This document shows, one piece after another, positions 1 to 11,620 of a stretch of 64,000 nucleotides of DNA (position 1 is the first letter of the stretch; each line of letters starts with the position of its first letter). A program made the position numbers and the translations under genes. Origin of the DNA: Dryococelus australis (taxonomy: Eukaryota > Arthropoda > Insecta > Phasmatodea > Phasmatidae); the NCBI GenBank assembly GCA_029891345.1, contig CM056998.1, forward strand, positions 172,694,332 through 172,758,331. Reading direction: 5' to 3'. The notes beneath the pieces were generated by a model, which had not been told where the DNA came from, did not search any database, and worked only from the letters and a program-made list of their open reading frames with translations.

Positions 1-439
1 TTGATAAATTCAATTTCAACTAAAACATGGCTGGAATTTGGACGCATAGTTTAAAAAAAAACTCTGCTTGCAAATGAAGCAAACAGATGAGTGGGATGTT
101 CGTAGACAATATATTCAGGCATTCAAAATCATTTTCGTTACAAAATTTACAACGAAAATACAGATCTGTTTTCATCGTCATCTATTATTGAGACACAATT
201 AATGTAATCAAATGATACCAAAAAACATACCAAAAAATTGTGGCCGAAGTTCAATATATCCAAAAAATTTGTCAGTTCACAAAATTCGTTTACAGAAAAA
301 CCTGAGTGTAACAGTTGTAATGCTCTGGCAGAACACTGCCATTAACTTTGAAGCTAGGTGAACATTTTCTTAATAACTAAAAAATGAGGAAATATTTCTA
401 CAACTAGGTGTGTTTCACGAATGAGCATGCCACTTACAC
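1..439. other. AT-rich non-coding, no feature seen
   Basis: AT-rich sequence with no convincing open frame, RNA gene or terminal repeat. The short minus-strand open stretch near its right end has low-complexity composition and no family resemblance that I recognise. Confidence 0.5.
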
Positions 440-830
440 GCAACTTTAGGCCGACTTTCCGAAGAACAGAAAGGCTTACGAGATCAGTTCCCTGCCTGCG
501 CGTTTGTTTGTGCGTGTGTTTCCCCTCCTTAAATATTTCGTACACGTGAAGAGAATTTCAGCAAACTCAATACTCTTGTCGAACTTAGTAAGGGAATCCG
601 ACATTTATAATCTTGGATGATACCGAATGGTTACTCTCAAAGTGGCGGCCATTGGTTAGAATCTCGGGTGCTAATGTCATGCCACTGGAACAATTCGAAC
701 CAATTCTAACCAAAATTTGTACGCTTATAAAGCATCACGTGGGCATTGAATTTAAAGTTGAATATTATTATTACTACGCCATTTTGGGAGGTACGTCTAC
801 ATGAAAAACAAAGGTTTTAAGTAATATATC
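440..830 (+). repeat. Dispersed repeat, copy 1 (GTGT-rich head)
   Basis: This stretch shares a head of the form AGAAAGGCTTAYGAGATCA, then a GTGT-rich tract, a CCCCTCC run and a 'tggcggccat' phrase with 28905-29230. It ends in a 'CGAACCAATTCTAACC' phrase that corresponds to the core of the satellite-like repeat that follows. Seen directly: the matching order of blocks in both places. Inferred: both are old copies of one dispersed family whose tail is related to the neighbouring degenerate array. No coding potential. Confidence 0.55.
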
Positions 831-2412
831 GTAAACGACTGAAACGATTCACGCCAAATAAAACTGTTAGTCCATATAAACATATGATAATTTAAAACTA
901 TAAGGCACTTGTTTTAGAAATGCCGGCCGTACAAATATTTCTGGGTTATTTAATATACCATACCGTTCTGCCAATTTCGACAACATCGTGTATTCTGAAA
1001 GTATATATTACAACATTGCCATATATGCCAACACATAGCCACACTTGTCCTCCATTTGATAGTGACACGTAATGAAATTAAGTTTACATGTCACATCTCA
1101 GGAACAATAAACCCATTGTTACCTAATTTGGAAAACAAGTGGTTTTATATTAGGGTACAAAAACTTTAGACATTTTAACTGGACTAGGCACTAATTTTCA
1201 AAATGATGACCATATAAACGTTCTAGCTTAGAATGTTAAATTTATGACGCAATGTAACCAATTCCAATTTAACTTAGTAAACTGACAGAAGCTATTACAA
1301 ACTGTCAAATATGTCTTTAACGAGACTCAATTCTCCGCCATTTTGTAAAATAGCCTCACAGAATGAAAGATATGTTTATCGTAATATATCGGGGAAAAAT
1401 TAATCCATTTATACAGATTTTGGCTAAGAAGTCTCACTAAGGAAATATATATTAATTTTTATGGTTTAAGTGGGCAAACCATTTATTTTCAGAGCGGCAG
1501 CCATATAAGCATTTTAGTTTAGTATACTTTCTTTACACATCTACGAAACTAATAATTAATTAAATTTGTATTGTTGCAGTATCTATGCAAGCATCAAATG
1601 AACTAATACATAAACGCTTATCTCCGCCATTCTATAATATATACACAGCATGGAAAATTAAATTATTATATCATTATTATATCCTATTTCAGGAAACAAT
1701 TTTTTATTCTCACCAAATTATTGCGACATGGTATACTTTTGCAGTCCATCGAAATTTATGTGATTTATGGGGTTTGTCCTATATTTTCGAAATACCAGAC
1801 AAGTAAATATTTTTGTTTAGTATGCCATATGTTCCAAACAATTCATACCGAACTTTATAAGTTGGCAGATTCTATGATAATCATCTAGATGTGCTTATTG
1901 TTAGTCTTTTAAGAAACTCGTCATTAAAAAAAATTGAGTTTTTATGCCATATGTCAGGAAACAATAAACTGATTCCCACCAAATTTTACATACAAATAGT
2001 GCTATGATAGTATTTTTTTTATAAACTTACATGTTTTAGGTAGGACAGGACTTTTTAAAATTGTGTTAATATTAGTAATTTTGATAGTATGCAATATCTA
2101 TTAAACAATTCAACAAATTCAACCAAATTTCGTACGCTAACGGTATTCTTCAGAAGCATAAATTCTGAGTACATAGATCTCTTTTACCGGACGTTTAGTA
2201 AAATATTGCCATGTGAGAAAATACATTCAACAAATTTCCACCACATTTCGCACACCTTTAGTGCTACAGAAGAACGTGTAAAACTTGCACGATTTAAGAT
2301 GATTCAGGCACTGATTCTCAAAATGGTAACCATATAAATGAACTGTATAAGTCGATAATATATATTAAAAATTTTTATCAAAATTCAAGCAAACTTTGTA
2401 TGCTGCCAGTAT
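831..2412 (+). repeat. Degenerate satellite-like array, ~270-300 bp period
   Basis: A core phrase (ATATCTCGGGAACAAT, then CCGATTTCCACCAAATT, then a 'gtgctactgtag' block and 'aatggcggccatataaatattt') recurs in diverged form near 1095, 1390, 1690, 1960 and 2225, so spacing is about 265-305 bases. The copies are old: each differs at many positions and some are partly lost. The array breaks off at about 2412 and a related phrase resumes near 4013. The same unit recurs at 10140-11620 and 31480-31820. Confidence 0.6.
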
Positions 2413-4012
2413 CTATTAAAAGCAGCCGCAGCTAAACCCTCATATGCCACCGAATGGCCTGTGTGTCGTGAGACCGGGAGCCTAGACTCCCATAACTCAC
2501 AGGGTGTTTGTAAAGACAAAATGCACCCCGACACGTACTCAAATCACTGAGTAAGGCGGCTGGGCGCCGTGTAACTGTGGTTTCTTGGGCACCGGACCCG
2601 TGTTAAGGCTGTTTAAGTTGTTGCCTATTTTCAAATTAAGTTACGCCTGGTTGTATTCGGCGGGGGAGTGAGGCCCCCCTCCAGCCTCACGGCTAGAGTG
2701 AATGTTAGTGTCGTGATGTCTGTCTAGTATGTTGGTCTGTTGTTTGCAAGTGTGCTAATTAAACTCGCACTTTTTGTATATGTGCGTCCCTAGTCTCCCG
2801 AGGGCAGCCCACAGGGTACGTTTCATCGTTTCAAGGTGTAGTGTAGGAGAGAGTTAAAAAATTCACTGTCAAATGTGTTTTCCCTGATTGCTCTTATGCA
2901 AAGATACCATATACTTATTAACATTTACTTTTACTTATACTTATGGCACACTTCTGTTTTGGTGCTGATAGCACTTTAATTTTTTTTAATTAAGTTTTTT
3001 TTCGGGATGAAATATGACTCAAAGTGGGCATGTTATAAAAGCTAATTGCAATGTTAATTGTGTGCCATATTTTTCCATTCTGCTACCTGAGAAGAAAAAT
3101 ATTTTTTTTCTATAATTAAGAAAGAAAAAAAAAAGGAGCAAATTTGATTTTTCTCCTCTTTAATTTCGTTGAGCACTGAGGGTGGAAACCTGAAAGAAAA
3201 GTGGTCGTTATTAGTGCATATTGGTACCATAGTCCAGTCGGATTTCTGGTAAAAGCAGGGCTCCCCCCTTGTGCCTTCTTGGCAGTGAGCTTCTCCCCGA
3301 CCTGAAACAGACTATCAAGTCCGTGCGTCATTGTGCGTTCATGAGAATATAAGTATTTTGTGGTGTTTTTGAATTATTATTTTTTTAATATTTTTTTTTT
3401 TTTGTTTTCTATTCTTTTTTTTGTATACATATGGTTTTGTCATTTTTTATTTTATACATATATATATTTTTTTAATGATTTTATATAATTTTAATTATTA
3501 ATTACCTATCCTAGTATGTCCAGTGTTGAAAGGTAACTAAGTGATATATACAATGATCGTGGTTATTATTACGAAGTTGAACACTATTCCCGGGGCCAGT
3601 GCGTGTGCTACTAGGCCTGACTCCCGTGAGGAGGTGGGGCAGGTCTCCTTGCCCGAGAATACACGCCTGAAACAGCGCACTTCTACTCCCTTTATGTTGT
3701 GTTTGTGTGTGTAAGAAGTTATGGTCCGGTGTGCTTCGGTGAGTGGAGTGGATATATCGTGCACAATTTGGGTGGTACAGTCGGCATGCGCGCTCTACCG
3801 TCGCATTCTTTCCTTTGGGGGGAGAGTCGGCGGCCTGGACGCAGGCGCCGGGCCGTCTGTCCCGGGCTGCGTGATAGTTCTAACAAGAACTACCCACACT
3901 TGTATACCTTTCATTGCACGCGCAGCTCTGGGAAGAAATGCTCGGCCGTGTGCGCTAAGTTTTGTGCTTTGCAGCTGTCGCCTCGCGGCTCACTGCTCTC
4001 CTAATGCCGTCA
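2413..4012. other. GC-richer insert interrupting the degenerate array
   Basis: About 1.6 kb of distinctly different composition lies between the two parts of the AT-rich array. It includes GC-rich ends (about 2413-2830 and 3590-4005) and a very T-rich middle (3110-3490). The left junction falls inside the array phrase 'CAGTATCTATTAAAAGCA' and the right one just before 'atagcctcgcatac', a later piece of the same unit. This is what an insertion into the array would look like. I see no terminal repeats, tRNA-like promoter or recognisable protein. Open frames at 3116-3331 and 3699-4125 have no family resemblance. It could be a non-autonomous element, a solo terminal repeat or host sequence. Confidence 0.4.
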
Positions 4013-4240
4013 TATTTATAGCCTCGCATACAGCATCGTATACAGAACCTTTTTATAGGCAAATTTACATGATAGGACCAATTATGAAAATAAAAATTTT
4101 TATGGCATATCTCGGGAACAAATGAAACGATTTCCGCCCAATTCTTGACTCAATTGGCGCTACGGTAAGCAATGATAACTTACGTTTTTTAGTTGGATCG
4201 CATAAAATGACGGCCTTATAAATATTTCAGGTAAGTAAAC
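4013..4240 (+). repeat. Degenerate array fragment, continuation
   Basis: Contains the array core again (phrases 'catatctcgggaacaaatga', 'ggcgctacggtaag', 'tttatagtt..ggccttataaatattt'), matching the unit at 831-2412 and 10140-11620. It is the right-hand continuation after the 1.6 kb insert. Confidence 0.55.
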
Positions 4241-5037
4241 ATTATAATTCAGAAATTCGACTGCTGACATCCCATGTTGATGCTGTGAACCCTACTTCAG
4301 TAACGCATTTGGTTGTAGGATAGCCTCAGGTACGGTGTTTCCTGGTCCTGAGTCACGGGTAAAGCCCGTGCAAATTTATAAGTCTCGTTATTGTTGTATA
4401 TATCTCCGATTTGATCTGCAACGATAATGCTGTCAAAGAGACTTTAAGGTCTTCTTATCACCTAGGCTTTTAAACTTTACTGAAAATGATTTGCACCCGT
4501 GTAGAGGAAAGTAGTCTCACTATTAATATTAGTTGTTTGTATTATAGTTAAGTAGTTTCATTACTATTGGCAATTTTGGATTTAAAATTCACAAAAGTGT
4601 ATACCAAAATCGTTTGGGAATTAGCTTTTTCAAACTAATTGAAAATTACACACAGTTTCTTCGTGTGTATACCATACTGCATAGTGTTATAGTCAATTCG
4701 ATATACTTTTGGGGTACAACTCTAGTTTATTGAAGGAGCGGAAGTTCTGTGGTTCTCTGATTTCGAAGCCTTGGCGGTATTCATAATTACATATTGAGGA
4801 AGGGGAGAGGCGTGTTCTTAGGTAAGGATATCAACAAACGCGAGTTGCTCAGTCTAAGTTTTTCGCTTAGAAGTTTTATTTCTTTCTTTTTATAAATCTG
4901 GTTCTGATAGAAGAAATCGTAGGCCTCTAATTATCACAGACATTCATGAGTGTGTGGTGATTGCTTGACATGTTGATCTAGGCTGTTCATGCTAAACTGT
5001 GCACATGTGAAAACCCTGATTAATATCTTCTTGAATG
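4241..5037. other. Non-coding, no feature seen
   Basis: Roughly 800 bases of AT-rich DNA. I see no open frame of note, tandem repeat, terminal inverted repeat or RNA gene. Confidence 0.5.
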
Positions 5038-5270
5038 GCCATTGTATACTATTCCACAAATGTAAAGTTAAACATTGTCATGGACCTGACCGCTATATTC
5101 ATTCGTCGGACTATTAAATGAAACTGTTAAAATATTAGAAAGGTATATATTTTATAAATTGGCTCATTCTTACATTTATATGCACTTAAAAAAAACAGAA
5201 AGCAAAGAAAGTTATTCCACTTTTAACAGATGCTTACCTAACAATTCCAGTTTAACGTTACGACATTGAG
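5038..5270 (-). mobile_element. Decayed MITE, family A relic (reverse)
   Basis: The order of diverged blocks ('gtatactattccacaaatgtaa', 'aacattgtcatggacctgacc', 'tattcattcgtcgg', 'gaaactgttaaaatatt', 'ggctcattcttacattt', 'cagaaagcaaagaaa', 'acagatgcttacc') follows the reverse complement of the family A MITE found intact at 20559-20977 and 55895-56317. The terminal inverted repeats are missing or unrecognisable, so this is an old internal fragment. Confidence 0.55.
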
Positions 5271-6670
5271 GTTTTATCTATGTTTCTCTGGTAGTATATT
5301 GGCAGGTCTCGATGTCGATCTCGACAGTCAAATTTCCTGCCTATTGGGAGACGCAGTTTGAAACGATCGGGAGCAAAATATGCCAAAATAGGTATTGTAA
5401 GCACACTATCGTTTCACCACCTCACTGGATCGGCAATGCTCGGGTTTTATCGACTGCCCCACCACAGCTCTCTTCCCCTCCTTCCCGTATGTTCAGGCAG
5501 GCAACGTGACGAATGCAAACACATGCTGTGCCTGTAATAATGTATGACGAATGTAAAGCTATTCTTACAAACTGTTCATTCTAAATGGTTTGTTAATGCT
5601 GAAAAGTACTAATACATATATTCATTAAGTATACATTGTCATATATAAAACGCGTCAACATTCCATGATAATTCGTTACGCAGTAGTCCCATCAAACAGT
5701 CAATGTAAATAAAGTTCACTGTGTTGTACATAGCGAAATGTATAGAAGATAATACGTAAAATGTCGTTAAAGTAAATTATTATGAAGTTTGCCTACAAAA
5801 TTACGTCAGGCCTAAAAACAACAAATCTTGTATAACAAAAAGTGTTCAATTGTTTATTGTTGGAACGTACGAATTCCCGTTACCACTACAGATGTAAAGT
5901 GCTTCGTACACAAAAACTACGTAGCTTACATGTGTATTCATAAAATGACAGAATCTGCCAATTTAATTACTTTGATTACTACACGTAGTAATATAAATTG
6001 TTTTTTATATATTATAATGAGAAGTAAAAAAAAAAAAAAAAACTATTGTCAGCCGAGCTCCGAACCCAAAACATAGTTCTCTACGTACACCAGACACGCG
6101 ACGTAACCACATTTTTTAGTTGACTTATCGACCGATACATTTGCCGTTGGACATAGCGTGGGTGACGTTTGACAGCGTGAGTGTATTTTGCAGTGTGACG
6201 AGCTCAAGTGGTAGACCTACCTGACGACAAATCCACGACAACCGCTCGGCCATCGCTAAACTTGAAAACTTGACTCACGATACACACAAATACATTCTTC
6301 ATACTTCTGAACACGCGTTGAGACAATTAGACGCATGTGATAATGTTCCGCAAGTACTATAACCTTCTATATGTTCTGCATTTCGTTTAAGAAGGGCGGG
6401 ACCATAAAGTTCATGCCCGTTTTCTATAAAGACGGCCACAGCGCTTCTCACCTGCCATGTTGAAATTACGCTTTCCCGACCGGGAACGTAGCTTTCGACA
6501 ACGCATTAGCTGCCGTGTGCTCTCGATCGTTTTCTCGCCAGAATGTAGAAGTGATCTTTAACTTGGAATACCAAACACAGAAAATAAGACTTAAATCGTT
6601 ATTTCGTGATCGGGAGTTGCGTTCCGATAAACTTAGAGTACACCCCATGTAACTTCTTATCGTCCGTCGT
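5271..6670. other. Non-coding; possible minus-strand tRNA-like SINE at ~6027-6265
   Basis: Mostly featureless AT-rich DNA. On the minus strand about 6265 to 6240 reads GCGATGGCCGAGCGGTTGTC, very like the D-arm/A-box of tRNA-Ser/Leu. The minus strand later reads GGGTTCGGAGCTC (B-box-like, about 6050-6064) and ends in a long T run (an A run at 6027-6043 on the plus strand) suited to Pol III termination. The A-to-B spacing is far too long for a normal tRNA, so this may be a rearranged tRNA-derived SINE or coincidence. Confidence 0.3.
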
Positions 6671-6913
6671 TATACGCTGTGCATGGTAAAGTGAGCATTT
6701 TTGACGCACTGGTTAATTTTTCCTTTTAGCCATTTTTTTTATCCTTTAACCAGCCTTTTTAAATAAATATTAGCAGGTAAGTAATAAACATCGTATGTAT
6801 ATTCCACCGGAATCGGAAGTTAACGTCTAAGGCTAAAATAAAATATTTTTATTGGATATTATTCGAAACGAGAGGGCTTTCAAAAGTGCTCACTTTACCG
6901 TGAACAGAGTATA
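6671..6913 (+). mobile_element. MITE family B, complete copy
   Basis: A 243-base non-autonomous element bounded by TA. The left end reads TATACGCTGTGCATGGTAAA and the right end, reversed, reads TATACTCTGTTCACGGTAAA, giving imperfect terminal inverted repeats of about 30 bases that include GTGAGCA(C/T)TTTTGA. The interior is non-coding. Homologous copies lie at 52395-52633 and, nested in another MITE, at 53715-53951. TA target and short inverted ends suit Tc1/mariner-type mobilisation, although the transposase family is inferred. Confidence 0.8.
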
Positions 6914-6949
6914 CCAACTTGACTGGGCGCACCCAAACAGTGTAGTTAC

Positions 6950-7640
6950 GAGTGAAAATGTACGCATGTGAGGACAGTGATATTTTTAAAAGTTTGATTC
7001 CAATGGCCGTCAACCGTAAACAGCCTATAGTAGTCTGAAAGTTGTTTCCAAGGGGGGCTGCAATTCCAATACGCGCGCCCCTTGAAACGCTCCGGCTCGG
7101 ATTCTGTCTCGGAGAGCAGATTGGTGTAAGATCTGCGCGTGCTGCTCTGGAGGAGGGTTGGGGGATGTTACGAGCAGATGGGGCCGGGGATAGCTGCGTG
7201 TTTGTTACCGGATTGTCGGCGCACAAGTTTTTCGGCGGCAGCCAGACGCCTGTGCGTAACCTCACACCTGATCTCCCCCCCCCCACCCCTCCTCATAACG
7301 GATAACAAGCTCCAAGCCAATTTGCACGCCGCTGCCGCGTCCTTATTTGCACTAACAGGCGTTCTCGCGACATCGGCTGGAAGGTCGCTGTAGTGTTAGT
7401 TTGAGGAGGAGGGGGGGGGGGGTGTATCCGTGTCGCGCTGCAATCACGGTCGCGCGCCTCGTGTTCCCTTATCTAGCAAGCGTCATCGGATGCTCCGCTG
7501 ATTGGTCCGGCCATCTCCTCCTGTCGCGCCCCCTTCAATACCCTGTGACTATTTTCCTGCCGGCTCTCTTCTCTCCAGGTGTGGGAGCAAGCGACCGCTA
7601 AGGGCGAGATTGGAGCGCCAATAAAACCCCCCGTGGCCTT
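6950..7640. promoter_or_regulatory. CpG-rich block, candidate promoter/regulatory region
   Basis: About 700 bases of GC- and CpG-rich sequence in otherwise AT-rich DNA, with long C and G runs (7277-7286, 7411-7422), an inverted CCAAT box (GATTGG near 7501) and two ATTTGCA octamer-like words near 7318 and 7347. Open frames on both strands here reflect low AT content and have no recognisable product. Islands like this in insects often mark a promoter or a first exon, but no TATA box or downstream exon is identifiable. It ends where a SINE begins. Confidence 0.35.
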
Positions 7641-7651
7641 TACGCAGAAGG

Positions 7652-7885
7652 GGGCCGCGGTGGCTGAGCGGTTAGACTGCTCGCCTCCCACCAAAAGGCG
7701 AACCGGGTTCAATCTCCGGCCGGGCCACTCCCGGATTATCGCGAGTGGCAATCGTGCCAGACGATGCCACTGGTCGGCGGGTTTTCTCAGGGATCTCCCG
7801 CTTCCCCACGCCTCGCATTCCGGCGCTGATTCATTCTCACCTCGTTTCACCCTCATCGGTTCTCAAGACACCCAACTGAACTCTA
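7652..7885 (+). mobile_element. tRNA-derived SINE, copy 1 (best preserved)
   Basis: The head reads GCCGCGGTGGCTGAGCGGTT (A-box, tRNA-like D arm) and about 35 bases later CGGGTTCAATCTCCGG (B-box, near 7704-7719), an internal Pol III promoter. The body follows, with phrases 'cgggttttctcagggatctc', 'cattccggcgctgattcatt' and 'cacctcgtttcaccctcatc', and ends near 'ggttctcaa'. The same body occurs at 9803-10045 and, truncated, at 46343-46430 and 51473-51545. A SINE rather than a tRNA gene, because the acceptor stem is not closed and the body is shared between loci. Confidence 0.85.
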
Positions 7886-9802
7886 CGCGCAAGTTACTCA
7901 CCGAGTCACGTGCCTCATAATTCTGTGCGTTGAAATTTCGCACGCGTATTTTTTACATGCGGTTCACAGTAAATGAAATACACGTAAAGTTGACTTGTAA
8001 AAAATGTTCATTATCCTGAAATTAACATAGACTAACGTAATAACTGTCTTTCTTATCTACAAAATACTTCGAAAATTGCGAACAATATTTTACGTTGTTC
8101 ATGTCTTAATACAAGCTGAATACTTCAACTGTTGACCATAACATTGTTTAATTTTTTTGTTAATTTATAGTGAGAATTGACACACCCGTAGCACTAAAGC
8201 TTTCCAAAAATCTAAAAGTGATACTTAATCGTCTTAAGGCTCTCTAAATTCGAGTCAGTGATAAACCACAGATTCGCAGTGAAGTTCAACTACTCGAATC
8301 AGTGTAAATGACTTTACTTATCGGTGGAAAACCACTGATAGTTCCATTGTAACAATTTCACGGACTGAATAAGTTACATTCAAGTGCATGCGGTGAATGA
8401 GATAATGTTATTACTGAATTTAGCCAAATAATTACAATAAATAAACTCATTTCCTATAGTTAGATTTTAGATTGAGCAACATAACGTAATTAAAAAAAAT
8501 TTGAAGAAACTTCGGCGGTGACCAAGATCCGAACCGACAGCAAGTTACTTTCAGACCCTTACTTTGAAATTCCAGCGACACTACACACATTGACTGTCAG
8601 GCCAAGAATATGTGTATTATATTTCTTGATAAAAATATGTAGCTTTTAATTGTACGTCAATTTTTTTTTCCGAATTTGTAACATTAGGATTACTAAAACA
8701 AATAGTACGTGAATACACTCACTTCACTACACTTACTTCAGACTGAGCGCTGCGATGATTACGTAAAAACAAAATGAAAGACGTAAAACCAAACTAAAGA
8801 CTAAATGTTCAAATTGCGGCGTAAAATTATACTATAGAAGACAAAACTGGCATTTAAAAAATATTTTTATGGGTTTTTATTTTTATTTTTTAGTTTGTGT
8901 GTTGTTATTTCATTTGGCAGGCCTACACATTGTTTAACTGATTCATCAGCCAAAAAACAAATAACTGAAAACCACGAATAAAATGGTTGATGAATGAGTA
9001 ATGGAATGCTATCATTTTACCAATAATTCGTCTGTTAAATTGACTGAAGTGACTGTTGAATAAGTCAGGTCCTCTAAACTAATTTAAACAGTGAAATTCT
9101 CACTGATTCAGATTTAGAGTATAGGTACAGCTCACAATTTGGTTCAGTGTAAATGTACATTTTTATATTCGGAGGATTGAGGGCAGTGGGAAAATAGAAC
9201 AAGAAATGAGGCAGAACTTTCGAGTTTTCTTTATTAGTCGTTATTTTGTGATGAGGTTTTTTCTTTAGATAAGACACGGATGCAGTTTTTTTTTACTACG
9301 CTGGAGGGCTACAAAAATTCCACATATCGCAGAATATCTTGAAGTTGTTTTCTCTGTTACTCATAGTTACGCGATATTTGTGTAGTAACATATTTCAAAT
9401 ACACATATTAGTTTTAAAAAATATATATTTAGATCTGTTTTGAAATACGCAAATACTATCATTTCCAAAACTGAACATATCTTTATGTAAAAGAGCAAAG
9501 ACAACGCTGGACTCATTAGGAATCCAATAAATATTTTTGCTAACTGATGACAGCATTCACCACTAAGTGTCAATAAAATTTTTGCGGTATTCATCGTACA
9601 CAAAGGTTTGTAATCAAACACAATTTTTTAAGCTATTGATTTTAGTTGAAATTTCTTGGTATAAAATTGAAATCACGTTCAATTAAGGGCGCGTTTGGAA
9701 TCACAAACTTCATGGAAGTTTTCGGCCTGAGTCGATAGCATCTCAGATACCGGCTCTTAACGGTAAGCTTTGAAAGATCTGATTGTTTGTTACTACAGGT
9801 TG
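7886..9802. other. Non-coding; tRNA-like patch on minus strand at ~8505-8600
   Basis: AT-rich intergenic sequence. On the minus strand near 8540-8505 the sequence reads TGTCGGTTCGGATCTTGG (B-box-like) and then a T run, a layout also seen near 13425-13510, so a second, older SINE family may be present. The rest shows no gene, tandem repeat or terminal repeat that I can support. Confidence 0.35.
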
Positions 9803-10045
9803 CTGCGGTGCCATGGTGATGCGGTGGCTAGAGCACCCGCCTCCCATCAAGAGTTCGATTCCGTGCGGGGTCGCTCCAGAATTTTCGCACGCTGGAATCG
9901 TACCGAAATATGCCGCTGGTCAGTGAATTTTCTCGGTGATCTCCCGTTTCTTCCACCCTGGCGTTCCGGCGCTGTTCCATATTCACCTCGTTTTACACTC
10001 GTCGGCTCTCAATATCTCGTTGTTAAGAGCTGGCCATATCTCTCC
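9803..10045 (+). mobile_element. tRNA-derived SINE, copy 2
   Basis: Head 'gatgcggtggctagagcacc' and B-box 'gagttcgattccgtgcgg', then the same body as the copy at 7652: 'gaattttctcggtgatctcc', 'ggcgttccggcgctgttcca', 'tcacctcgttttacactcgt'. The tRNA-like head differs more from copy 1 than the body does, so this is either a second subfamily or a more diverged copy. The 3' end after 'ctcaatatctcg' fades into unique sequence. Confidence 0.8.
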
Positions 10046-10139
10046 TCTCTACTAACTCCTACAGTTTGCTGCGAGTCCTCGTAAAAACGAACACTGCCTA
10101 AGTTACCAAGCTTCAATCGAGTAACGTTCTTACGCCAAT

Positions 10140-10410
10140 ATATCCATCAAAACAGTTCTTGTAAAGCCTCATTTCTCCGCCATTTTGCAAAATAGCCTCA
10201 CATTAAATATTAGGCCTACAGTTTTTATGCCGTATATCGGGAAACAATCGACCGATTTCTTTCAAATTTGGCGAATAAGTTGTAACTACTGTGGTAGGCC
10301 ATATTAATTCATACGTCTTAAGAGTGTAAGTTTCTTATTTTCTGAATGGCGCCTATACAAATATTTTAGCTTAGTGTGCTACATCTACGAAACTTTGTAA
10401 CAAATTCAAA
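10140..10410 (+). repeat. Degenerate satellite-like unit, left flank of 135-bp array
   Basis: Carries the same phrases as 831-2412 ('ccattttgcaaaatagcctc', 'tttttatgccgtatatcggg', 'cgaccgatttctttcaaatt', 'gctacatctacgaaac'). It leads directly into the young 135-base tandem array, whose unit is itself cut from this repeat. Confidence 0.6.
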
Positions 10411-10950
10411 TTTAGCTTTGTATATTTTATCTATGACAATCATCGATTGTACTAATACAAACACTTGTTATACTCCATTTATGAAGATGGTCACTGAAGG
10501 TTTTGTGACATATCTCGAGGACGAATCTACCGATTCATACCATAATTTAGCTTTGTATATTTTATCTATGACAATCATCGATTGTACTAATACAAACACT
10601 TGTTATACTCCATTTATGAAGATGGTCACTGAAGGTTTTGTGACATATCTCGAGGACGAATCTACCGATTCATACCATAATTTAGCTTTGTATATTTTAT
10701 CTATGACAATCATCGATTGTACTAATACAAACACTTGTTATACTCCATTTATGAAGATGGTCACTGAAGGTTTTGTGACATATCTCGAGGACGAATCTAC
10801 CGATTCATACCATAATTTAGCTTTGTATATTTTATCTATGACAATCATCGATTGTACTAATACAAACACTTGTTATACTCCATTTATGAAGATGGTCACT
10901 GAAGGTTTTGTGACATATCTCGAGGACGAATCCACCGATTCATACCATAA
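10411..10950 (+). repeat. Tandem array, 4 x 135 bp, almost identical copies
   Basis: Four exact-length units start at 10411, 10546, 10681 and 10816, each opening TTTAGCTTTGTATATTTTAT and closing near GATTCATACCATAA. The first three appear identical; the fourth has one difference (GAATCC for GAATCT). Because 135 is a multiple of three, a frame stays open through the array (199 codons including flanks), but it begins at GTG and encodes only the 45-residue repeat, so I read it as non-coding. Near-perfect copies inside an otherwise very old repeat point to recent unequal exchange, or an assembly effect. Confidence 0.9.
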
Positions 10951-11620
10951 TTTCACGCAAGTATTGCCACTGTAGCGTATGTAGAATAACATGTGTTACA
11001 TGCGGCAAGCATATTTAAATAGTGTTTACTAAATCATTTTGATTAATTTGTTATATCTATGAAACATTTCAACAAAATTCGAACAAATTTCGTACGAAAA
11101 CAGTATTAATTAGAAGCATCATTAATGCATAGAGAGTTCCTCTTTCGCCGGATTTTTCGTAAAGTAGTTTTATGTGAGTAAATGGAACATTTTGCCATGT
11201 TTCCAGAATAATTGAACTAATTTCCACAAATGTTTGCACTCTCACAGAAGGCTACGCGAAGTTACATGATTTAAATTGGGTAAGACAATGATTTTCAAAT
11301 GTTGGCCATATAAATATTTTGAAATGTTTGGCATATCTAATCAACAATTTAACAAATTAATTCAAACATTTTATGCTGACAGTATATACTAGAAAAGTCG
11401 TGTACTTAGCCTCTTTTCAAGCAATTTTGAAATATAGCCCTGTTTAAGCAAATAAGGTTTTTATGCTTTATCTCGGAGACCAATCAACTGATTTCCACCA
11501 AATTTTTCGCACTAGTAGCGTTATTGTAGGTCATATAAACGTATGTGTTTTTTAGTGGCTAAAACACTTATTTTCAAAATGATGGCTGTATAAATATTTC
11601 ATGTTAGTACACCCTATCAT
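10951..11620 (+). repeat. Degenerate satellite-like array, right flank
   Basis: Further diverged units of the ~270-300 bp repeat ('ccacaaatgtttgcactctc' near 11225, then 'ctcggagaccaatcaactga' near 11473, about 255 bases apart). Old and interrupted; no coding potential. Confidence 0.55.

Noticed and set aside
7652-7725. Functional tRNA gene
   Set aside because: A and B boxes are present, but the acceptor stem does not close and the sequence continues into a body shared with other loci, so it is a SINE head.
7042-7920. Several overlapping open frames on both strands
   Set aside because: They lie in a CpG-rich block and in a SINE; low AT content explains the lack of stops and no product resembles a protein family.
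10376-10975. 199-codon open frame with four 45-residue repeats
   Set aside because: Begins at GTG, is made of a non-coding satellite-like unit seen elsewhere with stops, and stays open because 135 is divisible by three.
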